Source of the DNA: Robertmurraya_A mangrovi
GTDB lineage: Bacteria > Bacillota > Bacilli > Bacillales > Cytobacillaceae
DNA length: 64,000 bases
Reading direction: 5' to 3'
Assembly: GCF_034427655.1 (NCBI RefSeq)
Contig: NZ_JAXOFX010000013.1
Coordinates: 61,782 to 125,781 of the forward strand
Part shown: positions 25,961 through 34,430 of the stretch, in pieces
Position numbering within the stretch: position 1 is the stretch's first letter
How the letters are laid out: each line of letters begins with the position of its first letter
Translations under genes and position numbers: made by a program
Notes under the pieces: model-generated
What the model was told of the DNA's origin: nothing
What the model saw: only the letters and a program-made list of their open reading frames with translations
The model's database searches: none

Positions 25961-27319
25961 TTATCCTAATGGTTCAAATTCAATATCTCCATTTAAATAG
26001 TGAAATTTCACATAAGAATGTTTTTGTTGAAGAATTTTTGAATATCTACCGAAGTGTATGGCCGTATTGGGGTAGACTATATCGTAAATAAATAGTCCAG
26101 CCTCTAATTGCTCTTTCCTTTCATCCTCTAGTACAGCCATATCATTATTAAGTTTTTCTAGTTGAGTTAATAAATGTTGTTTAGTTGCTCTTTGTTTCAT
26201 GATCATTTCCTTTTGATCTGGAGTAAAATGACCCTTAAGCCTACCAATCTCTATTAGTTTTGCTTCAAGAACATCTATTTTCTTTAAATTCTCTGATACA
26301 CTAATAAGTTCATTTTTAAGCTTCTTTTCATTTTCATCAATAGAAGGATCATGTGCCAGATAAATGTCCGTTCTAGTAAAGAGGTGGTTCCCCAACTCTT
26401 TAATGTGAACATCTTTACCCGAAATTAAGGAACCACCAATGACATGTCCAGTTTTACATATGATGTTACCTGCTGCATGAACTTTGCTATGTAATACGGA
26501 TGTATCAATAATAATATCTTGATCAGACTGAACATTTGCCTGATTCAAATAAGCTGCATGAATAATCCCTTTGGCTATCACACTTCCCCGATTACCACCA
26601 GTGACCCCACCTGAGATCATAATATTTCCTTCGGCCGCTATCGTTGCACCTTCCACTAGGCCATGAATCTTTATATCTCCTCCAGCTCGTACTTCATATC
26701 CAGTGGGCACATTCCCTTTAATGACCACGTTCCCAATAAAATTGATGTTCCCAGTTTTTAAATCCAGATCCCCCTTTACTTCAAAAACAGGGTTAACAGT
26801 AATCATTTGATTCGTAATACTAACCTGGCCATCTATCGAAGAGATGAACTGGTTATCTGATAAAATGACATTTTTGCCCGCTTTTATTCTTAACGGTTTC
26901 CCACTTTTAGCTAATATAGGCCTACCCGACACATCTGTACCATTTTCCCCTGTGGTAGCGGGTGTGATAGTAGCTATTAATTGTCCGATTTTTACAGAAA
27001 GGATGTTCATAACATTTCGGAAGTTAATCTTCCCCTTCTTCACTTCATTTTGTTCCTGAATTTCTGCTACTATGTATGCATCTTCCCCATTTTTAGCAGG
27101 AATTCCCTTTGCTACCACTAATGGTTTTTTTAAAATCAGAGGATCTTGAGATATTTGGAGTAACGTATCCTGGTTTAGACCAAATACAATTTGCTCTTTT
27201 TTCAACCATTCAACAAGCGCAGTCATCGAAATAGAGAAACTCTCATCAGGTATTTGAGCAAGCTCCATTTGTGCAGTCAAACGGTCCTTGGCTATTATAA
27301 CTTTAAAAGGCAGTTCCAT
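25961..27319 (-). CDS. DUF342 (FapA-type) polymer beta-helix protein
   Basis: A 452-residue protein with an N-terminal helical region, a central right-handed beta-helix-like repeat (GNVVIKGNVPTGYEVRAGGD, then DIKIHGLVEGATIAAEGNIM and similar turns, about 160-300), and a C-terminal coiled coil (about 310-390). This is the FapA/DUF342 architecture found in many motile Firmicutes. The role is not established; it probably assembles or scaffolds at the envelope. The ATG at 27319 has GGGGAGA 6 bases before; a TTG 21 bases upstream is rejected. It follows sigD by 30 bases, a placement seen in several bacilli though not in B. subtilis. Confidence 0.85.
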   Translation of the reverse strand: MELPFKVIIAKDRLTAQMELAQIPDESFSISMTALVEWLKKEQIVFGLNQDTLLQISQDPLILKKPLVVAKGIPAKNGEDAYIVAEIQEQNEVKKGKINFRNVMNILSVKIGQLIATITPATTGENGTDVSGRPILAKSGKPLRIKAGKNVILSDNQFISSIDGQVSITNQMITVNPVFEVKGDLDLKTGNINFIGNVVIKGNVPTGYEVRAGGDIKIHGLVEGATIAAEGNIMISGGVTGGNRGSVIAKGIIHAAYLNQANVQSDQDIIIDTSVLHSKVHAAGNIICKTGHVIGGSLISGKDVHIKELGNHLFTRTDIYLAHDPSIDENEKKLKNELISVSENLKKIDVLEAKLIEIGRLKGHFTPDQKEMIMKQRATKQHLLTQLEKLNNDMAVLEDERKEQLEAGLFIYDIVYPNTAIHFGRYSKILQQKHSYVKFHYLNGDIEFEPLG

Positions 27320-27349
27320 TGTGTTTCTCCCCTTGTTCAATCTATCTAT

Positions 27350-28114
27350 TTAAACGATCTTCTGTAATGCCTGTCTAAGTTTGAAAATAGCTTTTGAATG
27401 AATTTGTGAAATTCTAGAAGTAGATAAATCCATTACCTGGCCTATTTCTGTAAGTGTTAATTCTTCTTGATAAAACAAACTTAACACAAGCTGTTCTTTA
27501 TCATTTAAGTGGGAAATCATTTCGGCCATTTCTTTAATTAGCTCGTCTTTCACCACTTTATCTTCAGGTATCTCTGCCTTATCATCCTTTAAAACAAAGG
27601 TTTGACCTTCTTTATCATCTTGTTCATTTGGTTGTTCATCTATCGAAAGTATGTTAGCAAAAAAGTGTTCATTCATTACTGTACATACTTCATCCTCAGT
27701 TAAATCCAATTCTTCAGCAATCTCTTTAGCCGTTACATTCCGCATATATCTTTGTTCAAGCTTTTCAACGGCTGCTTCTATTTTTTTTGCCTTATCTCTC
27801 GTACTTCTTGAAAGCCAATCCTCTTTTCTCAATCCATCAATAATCGCTCCACGAACACGGAAGGAAGCATATGTATCAAACTTTAAGTCCCTAGTAGGAT
27901 CGAATTTTTCAAGAGCATCGTACAAGCCTATCATCCCAAGACTTCTTAAGTCGTCTCTAGAAACATTTCTTGGAAGACCGACTGATATTCTCTGTACATG
28001 ATAACTTACAAGAGGCATATACTTCTTCACTAAGAGATCTCCTGCCCCTGTATCACGAGTGGAAATCCACTTTTTCCAAATTAATTGTTCCTCTGTCGTA
28101 GATCCCTGTACCAT
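27350..28114 (-). CDS. sigD: Flagellar/motility sigma factor SigD
   Basis: SigD (sigma-28 family) directs transcription of flagellin, stator, chemoreceptor and autolysin genes. The 254 residues show region 2 (DLRSLGMIGLYDALEKFDPT, DLKFDTYASFRVRGAIIDGL, RKEDWLSRSTR), region 3 and region 4 with helix-turn-helix LTLTEIGQVMDLSTSRISQI. The ATG at 28114 follows AAGGAGG. Unlike the continuous B. subtilis operon, a terminator precedes it and an extended -10 promoter lies 45 bases upstream, so it may be transcribed apart from fla/che. Confidence 0.97.
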   Translation of the reverse strand: MVQGSTTEEQLIWKKWISTRDTGAGDLLVKKYMPLVSYHVQRISVGLPRNVSRDDLRSLGMIGLYDALEKFDPTRDLKFDTYASFRVRGAIIDGLRKEDWLSRSTRDKAKKIEAAVEKLEQRYMRNVTAKEIAEELDLTEDEVCTVMNEHFFANILSIDEQPNEQDDKEGQTFVLKDDKAEIPEDKVVKDELIKEMAEMISHLNDKEQLVLSLFYQEELTLTEIGQVMDLSTSRISQIHSKAIFKLRQALQKIV

Positions 28115-28154
28115 GGCTTCCTCCTTACAAACGTACCATTTCTTTCCCTTTTAT

Positions 28155-28181
28155 TATATCAGATATAATAGAGTGATAATA
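28155..28181 (-). promoter_or_regulatory. Extended -10 promoter for sigD
   Basis: TGATATAAT matches the extended -10 consensus on the minus strand; TTATCA lies 15 bases further up as a weak -35. It would give a leader of about 35 nt to the sigD start. Confidence 0.55.
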
Positions 28182-28262
28182 GAAAGGTTGAAGATTTCCT
28201 CGAATTATGTCTAATTATTGTCCCCTGAAAATCATCGTTTAGCTAAGTCAATTCAAGATAGT

Positions 28263-28297
28263 AAAAAAAAAAACAGCCCTCTCTAATAGATGGCTGA
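28263..28297 (-). terminator. Intrinsic terminator ending the fla/che operon
   Basis: CAGCC(A)TCT / AGA(G)GGCTG forms an 8-bp stem with one mismatch, followed on the minus strand by 11 T residues. It lies about 70 bases after the last fla/che gene and upstream of sigD. Confidence 0.85.
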
Positions 28298-28366
28298 ATG
28301 TTATATATGCAAGTCCTAACACTTTATCCTAAGAAGTGGTTTCTTAGTAAGTTAGAAAAGTGGTTA

Positions 28367-28699
28367 TTAATCATTGATTAAATTTTTAATGTATTCCGAT
28401 GCAAGTGCTATTTGTCCATCCTCTAAGTTTATCTCAGTGTCTTTAGGGAGTGGAACAGGATCTTGTATTTCGTTATTAATTGAAACATCATTTGTTTCAA
28501 TCATATCCTTTGTGGAATGCTCTTGCATTATGTAATGAATAGCCCATCTAAACAGATAACTAATTAAAAATATCATAATGCCTGCTAGTAAAGCCTCAAT
28601 GATAGCTCTTTGTAAAGTTTGATAAAAAAACGCAATGGTAAAATAAACAGTAAGGCCTATAAACGAGAAGATTAGATTAAACATCCAAGTACTATACAT
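28367..28699 (-). CDS. Small membrane protein at the end of the fla/che operon, unknown
   Basis: A 110-residue protein with two predicted membrane helices (about 6-26 and 33-55, separated by the short QTLQRA loop) and a cytoplasmic or exposed acidic tail ending DGQIALASEYIKNLIND. No known motif was recognised. Its ATG overlaps the cheD stop as TAATG, so it is translationally coupled to cheD and is a true gene of the operon. This slot is empty in B. subtilis as I remember it. A role in chemotaxis or flagellar placement is suggested only by context. Confidence 0.75.
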   Translation of the reverse strand: MYSTWMFNLIFSFIGLTVYFTIAFFYQTLQRAIIEALLAGIMIFLISYLFRWAIHYIMQEHSTKDMIETNDVSINNEIQDPVPLPKDTEINLEDGQIALASEYIKNLIND

Positions 28700-29196
28700 T
28701 ATAATTCTCGAACACCTTTATTTACTGTACGTATATTTAGAATACCAGTCTTTGGGTCAAATTCTATTGTTCGACCACTATTCCCACCGACATCTTCTGC
28801 AACTAGAGAGATATTAAGTGCTGATAATTCTTTTTTTACTGCCTCTACATTCCTAGGCCCAATTCGCATCATATCATTTGAATTAGCAAACTGAAACATC
28901 TGTGCGCCTCCTGCAATTTTCGCTTTAAGCGCCATTTGCTTTGCTCCAACTTTAATTAGTCTGTTAACTAATTCCTTTACTGCTGTATCAGCATATTTCG
29001 CAATATTCATCGAGCCAGCCTTTGCTAGTGATGAGTCTGGAAGCATCACATGTGCCAAACCTGCAATTTCCCTAGATTGATCGTACACAACCACACCCAC
29101 ACACGAGCCTAAACCGGAAGTACGGATATGGTCCGACCCCTTAACAATATTCATGTCAGCAATACCTACTTTTACGACTTGAACACAATCATTCAT
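28699..29196 (-). CDS. cheD: Chemoreceptor glutamine deamidase CheD
   Basis: CheD deamidates chemoreceptor glutamines and also binds and stimulates CheC. The catalytic cysteine is C32 in SGLGSCVGVVVYD and the histidine H49 in GLAHVMLPDSS; AGGAQMF is the conserved C-terminal patch. The 165-residue form starting at the ATG at 29196 aligns with B. subtilis; an upstream TTG is rejected. It overlaps cheC by 8 bases, in line with CheC-CheD partnership. Confidence 0.96.
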   Translation of the reverse strand: MNDCVQVVKVGIADMNIVKGSDHIRTSGLGSCVGVVVYDQSREIAGLAHVMLPDSSLAKAGSMNIAKYADTAVKELVNRLIKVGAKQMALKAKIAGGAQMFQFANSNDMMRIGPRNVEAVKKELSALNISLVAEDVGGNSGRTIEFDPKTGILNIRTVNKGVREL

Positions 29197-29830
29197 TTTG
29201 CGCAACTCCTAATGATTTGAAAATGATATCAAAAGAAGTAGGATCTGGTAGTAAAAAGAAGTGTCCGTTCACACTTTCGGATTGTATGATCTCATCTTCA
29301 TTGATAGCCGTATCAATGACAATCGCATAATCACTTACTTGGGATAATTCAATTAAACCAAAGCTAATGATGGCTCCAACCATATCAATACTTAATGCAG
29401 GTACAGATGGGTATAAGGATAATTGGGTAAAATCAGATAAAGAAGATAAGTATGACCCCGATAAAATATTGCCAAGTTCCTGTAAAGCGGATAAAGCCAA
29501 TTCACTATACGGAGGCTCGCCAAATGAAAAACTGTCGTCCCCAATCATTTGTTGAATGAACGTATTCGCTTGTTGTAAGGATAATACGAAGAACATACTC
29601 CCAGGTGCATCTCCTTCAATCCTTAAGAAAACGCTAGCTACAATATTATCTGGTCCTCCAGCCATGTCCATCATTTCGTCAAAAGACACAACTTTAACAT
29701 TAGGAACATTCATATCAATCTTTTTATTTAGTAGCTTAGATAGGGCAGTTGCAGCATGCCCTGCCCCAATATTTCCTATTTCTTTTAGAATGTCTAGGTG
29801 CATGGTTGAGTATTTATCTAAAAAAGTCAT
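29189..29830 (-). CDS. cheC: CheY-P phosphatase CheC
   Basis: CheC dephosphorylates CheY-P and is regulated by CheD. The 213-residue protein carries two copies of the phosphatase signature, DILKEIGNIGAGHAATALSK (E17, N20) and LSALQELGNILSGSY (E118, N121), so both active sites look intact. The ATG at 29830 follows TAGGAT. It is 4 bases from cheW and overlaps cheD. Confidence 0.96.
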   Translation of the reverse strand: MTFLDKYSTMHLDILKEIGNIGAGHAATALSKLLNKKIDMNVPNVKVVSFDEMMDMAGGPDNIVASVFLRIEGDAPGSMFFVLSLQQANTFIQQMIGDDSFSFGEPPYSELALSALQELGNILSGSYLSSLSDFTQLSLYPSVPALSIDMVGAIISFGLIELSQVSDYAIVIDTAINEDEIIQSESVNGHFFLLPDPTSFDIIFKSLGVAQNE

Positions 29831-29834
29831 AGTA

Positions 29835-30305
29835 TTATCCTACAAATTCATTTAGAGTTTTTACTTCTTCTGGATTCAATACTTTTGATAAATCTAGAAG
29901 TATTAATAATCTTTTATCTATTTTTACTACACCATTTATGTAGTCTGCTTCTTTCATCCCTACAATCTCAGGTGGTGGCTCAATTGAATTGGTTGCTACA
30001 TCAATAACATCATTTGCTGCATCAACAATCAATCCAACCTCCATGTCCTCTAGTGCAACGATAATAACTCGAGTACTGTCTGAATAATTCACTTCGTCAA
30101 TATCAAAACGACTGCGCAAATCGATAATAGGTGTAACTACTCCTCTTAGGTTAATAACCCCTTTGACGAACGGAGCAATACCTGGTACTCGTGTAATATG
30201 TTGTACTTTTTCGATGGAACGAACTTGACTCACTGGAATAGCATATTCTTTCCCTTTTAACTGAAATATAATTAATTTTAAATCTGCTGCTAGTGTCTCA
30301 GTCAT
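29835..30305 (-). CDS. cheW: Chemotaxis coupling protein CheW
   Basis: CheW couples chemoreceptors to the CheA kinase. The 156 residues form one CheW domain, with LKGKEYAIPVSQVRSIEKV, PFVKGVINLRGVVTPIIDLR and VGLIVDAANDVIDV. The ATG at 30305 follows GAGGAGTGG. It is separated from cheA by a 74-base gap with a strong hairpin. Confidence 0.97.
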   Translation of the reverse strand: MTETLAADLKLIIFQLKGKEYAIPVSQVRSIEKVQHITRVPGIAPFVKGVINLRGVVTPIIDLRSRFDIDEVNYSDSTRVIIVALEDMEVGLIVDAANDVIDVATNSIEPPPEIVGMKEADYINGVVKIDKRLLILLDLSKVLNPEEVKTLNEFVG

Positions 30306-30340
30306 GTTGGGCCCACTCCTCTACCAATCTATTTTTCTTT

Positions 30341-30369
30341 AGGCTTGGATCAATACTAAATCCAAGCCT
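30341..30369 (-). promoter_or_regulatory. Strong hairpin between cheA and cheW
   Basis: A perfect 10-bp stem AGGCTTGGAT / ATCCAAGCCT with a 9-nt loop, with no T-run on the transcribed strand. This suggests an mRNA stability or processing element that could set different CheA and CheW levels. Confidence 0.5.
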
Positions 30370-30379
30370 TTAACATTTA

Positions 30380-32431
30380 TTATTTAATTAAAGCATTACA
30401 ATCAACTATTAAAGCAACTTGACCATCACCAAGTATCGTAGCACCTGAAATGGCAAACACACTTGTTAAATAGTTACCTAATGATTTTAATACAACTTCT
30501 TGTTGACCAATAAACGAGTCTACCACTAGTCCTGCCATTTTATCGCCTTTTCTAACGATTACAACAGAATAAAATTCGTCTCCTTCTTCATAAACAGGAA
30601 CATTAAAGATGTCCTTTAAGAATAATAGAGGGACTACTTTTCCTCTAAAATCAATTACTTGTTGATTATGTGCATTCATAATATCTTCTTTTTTAACAAT
30701 CGCAGTTTCAATGATAGAAGACAACGGAATCGCATATTTCTCTTGTTGGCTTTCAACAAGCATAACTGAAATGATCGATAGTGTTAGTGGCAACTGAATA
30801 GAGAATGTAGAGCCTACCCCTTCTTTTGAGTCAATCGATACGCTTCCACCAAGAGATTCAATCGTATTTTTTACTACATCTAAGCCTACACCACGGCCCG
30901 AAACATCAGAAATTTTTTCTGCTGTTGAGAAACCTGAAGCAAAAATGAGTTCATAAACTTGCTTGTCTGTTAAAGTAGCAGCCGTTTGCTCATTAACAAT
31001 GCCATTTTTCAATGCTTTTTTAAGAACTTTATCTCTACTAATTCCTGCACCATCATCATCAATTTCGATAAATACGTGGTTTCCACTATGGAAAGCTTTT
31101 AATATTACCGTACCTTCTTCCGCTTTTCCTTTTGCTTTTCTGATATCCGGTGTTTCTACTCCATGGTCTAGAGCATTACGGATAAGGTGGACAAGCGGAT
31201 CACCGATTTCATCAATTACAGTACGGTCAAGTTCCGTCTCAGCACCAATGATTTCAAGGTTAATTTTCTTGCCCAGATCTCTTGCAAGTTGTCTAACCAT
31301 TCTAGGAAATCTATTAAAGACAGTTTCGACTGGAACCATTCGCATATTTAAAATAATATTTTGTAAATCTCCTGAAATACGTGACATTCTCTCAACTGTT
31401 TCATGAAGTTCTTGATTGTTAAGATCCCTAGAGATTTGTTCTAGTCTACCTCTATCGATAACTAACTCCTCAAACAAATTCATTAGAATGTCTAATCTCT
31501 CAATATTAACACGAATAGTTTTGTTATTAGCTTGCTTAGCTCCCGTTTGCTTTTTCTTTTCTTCCGGTTGATTTGGAGCCTCCGCCAATGTGTTAACCGT
31601 TTCTTCAACTACTTGTAACTGCGATACTATTTCTTCCTCTAACAGTTCTTGTTTTTGACGAACATTGCTTAGTGTAATGACCTGTACATCTACTTTATTA
31701 ACCTCAGAAACTTTCAATACTTTTTTATGAATATCTTCTTTTGGTTCTTTAGAAACTAGTGTTACGGTAAATTCTTGGTCAAATTGTTCTTCTTCCAATT
31801 GATCGACAGAAGGAGAAGATTTAATAACTTCACCGATTTTTTCTAAAACCTCAAAGACCATAAAAACTCTTGCTGCTTTCAATAAACAATCTTCTCGTAA
31901 AGAAACTGTAATTTCAAAAGCCTCAAAACCTTGTTCCTTTGACTGTTGAATAACCGTATATTCAAACTCATCGTAATCACTTTTTGCTGTACTTGTTTCT
32001 TCTGCAACCGCAACTGCTACCTCTGCTTTTGATTGTGCTTGAACAGGACTTTCACCTTTTTCAATTAGCTTTAACTTGTCTACCGTCACCTTAACGTCTC
32101 TTTTCCCGTCTCCACCTTCGGAAATGGAAAGAACCATTTCCTCCAAATGATCAACTGATTCAAAGACAACATCTAAAATTTCTGCATTTACAGAAATTTT
32201 CTGGTTACGAATGGCATCTAATACATTCTCCATTTGGTGAGTTAGACTGGCTAAATCCTCATAACCCATAGTTGCTGACATACCCTTTAATGTATGAGCA
32301 GATCGGAAAATTTCATTTACAATCGTAAGATCACTTGGGTTTTTCTCTAATTCTAGTAAACGCTCGTTACAAGATTGTAAATGTTCTTTACTTTCTTCAA
32401 TAAATACTTCTAAATATTGATTCATCTCCAT
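30380..32431 (-). CDS. cheA: Chemotaxis histidine kinase CheA
   Basis: CheA autophosphorylates on its HPt domain and passes phosphate to CheY and CheB. The 683 residues contain P1/HPt with the phospho-histidine H46 in FRSAHTLKGMSATMGY, P2 (about 160-275), the P3 dimerisation helices (INVERLDILMNLFEELVIDR-like region), the P4 ATPase with N box HLIRNALDHGVE, G1 EIDDDGAGIS and G2 GRGVGLDVVKN, and the CheW-like P5 at the end. The ATG at 32431 gives MEMNQYLEVFIEES as in B. subtilis and has GGGGTG at 8 bases; an ATG at 32452 overlapping the cheB stop is possible. Confidence 0.97.
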   Translation of the reverse strand: MEMNQYLEVFIEESKEHLQSCNERLLELEKNPSDLTIVNEIFRSAHTLKGMSATMGYEDLASLTHQMENVLDAIRNQKISVNAEILDVVFESVDHLEEMVLSISEGGDGKRDVKVTVDKLKLIEKGESPVQAQSKAEVAVAVAEETSTAKSDYDEFEYTVIQQSKEQGFEAFEITVSLREDCLLKAARVFMVFEVLEKIGEVIKSSPSVDQLEEEQFDQEFTVTLVSKEPKEDIHKKVLKVSEVNKVDVQVITLSNVRQKQELLEEEIVSQLQVVEETVNTLAEAPNQPEEKKKQTGAKQANNKTIRVNIERLDILMNLFEELVIDRGRLEQISRDLNNQELHETVERMSRISGDLQNIILNMRMVPVETVFNRFPRMVRQLARDLGKKINLEIIGAETELDRTVIDEIGDPLVHLIRNALDHGVETPDIRKAKGKAEEGTVILKAFHSGNHVFIEIDDDGAGISRDKVLKKALKNGIVNEQTAATLTDKQVYELIFASGFSTAEKISDVSGRGVGLDVVKNTIESLGGSVSIDSKEGVGSTFSIQLPLTLSIISVMLVESQQEKYAIPLSSIIETAIVKKEDIMNAHNQQVIDFRGKVVPLLFLKDIFNVPVYEEGDEFYSVVIVRKGDKMAGLVVDSFIGQQEVVLKSLGNYLTSVFAISGATILGDGQVALIVDCNALIK

Positions 32432-32451
32432 CGCCTTCACACCCCTCGGCA

Positions 32452-33555
32452 TTAAACATATTTCAAAATAGATTCCGCAATGCTTTCTACGTTCTTCACT
32501 TCATCAACCAACTGAGTAGCAATAGCAGCCTTTGGCATTCCAAATACAATTGATGTTTCACTTGATTCTGCAATTGCCTTAACAGCTCCATGTTTCTTTA
32601 ATTCTACTAACCCTTTAGAACCATCTGCTCCCATACCAGTCATAATAACCGCTATCTTTGAGTAGTCTCTTAATTCACTAACAGATTCAAACATCACATC
32701 AACTGACGGTCTATGACCATTTCGTGCATCCGTTTGATCTAGTTTTATAGCAAGACTTGTACCAACATTTATTACTTTTAAGTGGTAGCCACCTGGAGCA
32801 ATATAAACGGTTCCTTTTTTTATTATTTCTCCGTCTTCTGCCTCTTTCACTGATATCTCTGATAAAGAATCTAGACGATTAGCTAAACTCTTTGTAAATC
32901 CAGCAGGCATATGTTGAACCACTAATACAGCTGCTTGTAGATTTTTAGGCAGTTTAGTGATTACATGTTGTAATGCTCTTGGCCCTCCAGTTGAAGTTCC
33001 TATACAAATTAATTTTTTTTGCGTTGCATTCCAAATTGTGCTGCTGGATTGAGAAATTTTGGTGTCGAAAACTCTTGGTTCTATTTTACTATAATCCCTC
33101 ACAGAAATAGTAGTACTTTTTACATTTGTATGAGATTTTAACAGTTGTTTCAGGTTTGCATGGCTAGCTGAAAGTACTTTTTGAATCAATTCTTCTTTCA
33201 CTTTATGTAAATCTAAGGAGATAGCACCAGAAGGTTTAGCAATAAAGTCAGCAGCACCATATTGAACTGCCAGTATGGTATTTTCAGCACCTTCTTTAGT
33301 AGTACTTGATAGCATGACAACAGGAACAGGATGCTCTTTCATAATTCTCTTTAAAGCTTCAAGCCCGTTCATAACGGGCATTTCAATATCCATTGTCACG
33401 ACATCTGGTTTGAGCTCTTTAATCTTTTTTATTGCATCCTCACCATTTCTTGCTGTTCCTATGATGTTCATTTTAGGGTGTTCGGATAAAAAATCTTGAA
33501 TAAGCTTTCTCATGAAGGCTGAATCATCAACTATTAGCACTTTGATTTTTTCCAT
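32452..33555 (-). CDS. cheB: Chemoreceptor methylesterase CheB
   Basis: CheB removes methyl groups from chemoreceptors when its receiver domain is phosphorylated. Receiver residues D10, D11 and D56 (TMDIEMPVMNG) are present; the esterase domain has the serine motif GTSTGGPRAL, VQHMPAGF and MTGMGADGSKG. The 367 residues match the family. The ATG at 33555 is preferred: AAAGGTAG precedes it by 8 bases and touches the alternative GTG nine bases upstream. It overlaps neither neighbour but follows flhG by 8 bases. Confidence 0.96.
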   Translation of the reverse strand: MEKIKVLIVDDSAFMRKLIQDFLSEHPKMNIIGTARNGEDAIKKIKELKPDVVTMDIEMPVMNGLEALKRIMKEHPVPVVMLSSTTKEGAENTILAVQYGAADFIAKPSGAISLDLHKVKEELIQKVLSASHANLKQLLKSHTNVKSTTISVRDYSKIEPRVFDTKISQSSSTIWNATQKKLICIGTSTGGPRALQHVITKLPKNLQAAVLVVQHMPAGFTKSLANRLDSLSEISVKEAEDGEIIKKGTVYIAPGGYHLKVINVGTSLAIKLDQTDARNGHRPSVDVMFESVSELRDYSKIAVIMTGMGADGSKGLVELKKHGAVKAIAESSETSIVFGMPKAAIATQLVDEVKNVESIAESILKYV

Positions 33556-33563
33556 TCGTAGCA

Positions 33564-34430
33564 CTACCTTTCAAAGAGAAATCGCTTTAATTTTGATGCA
33601 AAATTAAACACTTTAGTCGTTGGTGCATCTTTAAACTGTTGTCTTTCATAAAGATCGGTAATCTCTGATAAAGCTTTTGCAGCATTACTTTTCCCGTTAT
33701 AAATAAAAGGAACTTGCTTAATAACTGCTTGCATTAAAGCGCGGTCATCTGGCAACATTCCGAGTGCCTTTGCTTCACGCCCAAGGAACTTTTGAACCAC
33801 ACTTTGAATTCGGTTATATATTTCTTGTCCTTCTTTTTCATTAGAAACACGATTTACCACGATATAAAATGGTAAGTTAGACTGATCATTTAAATGAATA
33901 AACTTCATCATGGAATAAGCATCTGTAATAGACGTCGGTTCAGGGGTTGTTATGACAAAAATTTCATCCACAGATAAAATAAATTTTAAAGATTCCTCAC
34001 TTGCTCCTGCACCCATATCAAAAATAACGTATTCATATTCAAAAAGTAAATCTTCTAACTCTTCGAAAAATCTTTCAATTGTATGATCTTCTAATTTGAT
34101 TAATTGAGATAAACCTGCTCCACCTGCAATATAATGAAGACCATCCAATCCCTCTGAAACGATATTCCTCAACGACTCTTTGCCATTGAAGTAGTCGACA
34201 ATAGAATATCGTGAGGTTTTACCCATTAAGATATCAATGTTTCCCATACCAACATCCATATCGAATAACAATACTTTATGTCCTCTTTTTGTTAAGGAGA
34301 TTGAAAAATTCAATGAAAAGTTAGATTTCCCCACTCCACCTTTACCGCTTACCACTGCTAATGTCTTTGTGTTTTTTTGACTGTCAATCTTTTTCATTTT
34401 TAACCTTAAAGCCTCAGCTTGATCTTTCAT
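33564..34430 (-). CDS. flhG: Flagellar number regulator FlhG (MinD-like ATPase)
   Basis: FlhG (YlxH) is a ParA/MinD-type ATPase that sets flagellar number and position by stimulating the FlhF GTPase. The 288 residues start MKDQAEALRLKM, including the DQAxxLR FlhF-activating motif at 3-9, then the deviant Walker A SGKGGVGKS (28-36), DMDVGMGNIDIL and a C-terminal amphipathic membrane-targeting helix near the end (NFASKLKRFLFER). The ATG at 34430 lies inside the end of flhF with GGAG 9 bases before; the upstream TTG falls in that site. The overlap with its partner flhF supports coupled translation. Confidence 0.95.
   Translation of the reverse strand: MKDQAEALRLKMKKIDSQKNTKTLAVVSGKGGVGKSNFSLNFSISLTKRGHKVLLFDMDVGMGNIDILMGKTSRYSIVDYFNGKESLRNIVSEGLDGLHYIAGGAGLSQLIKLEDHTIERFFEELEDLLFEYEYVIFDMGAGASEESLKFILSVDEIFVITTPEPTSITDAYSMMKFIHLNDQSNLPFYIVVNRVSNEKEGQEIYNRIQSVVQKFLGREAKALGMLPDDRALMQAVIKQVPFIYNGKSNAAKALSEITDLYERQQFKDAPTTKVFNFASKLKRFLFER

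Noticed and set aside
30963..31406. 147-codon plus-strand open frame inside cheA
   Set aside because: Antisense to the conserved kinase core and explained by the codon pattern of cheA.
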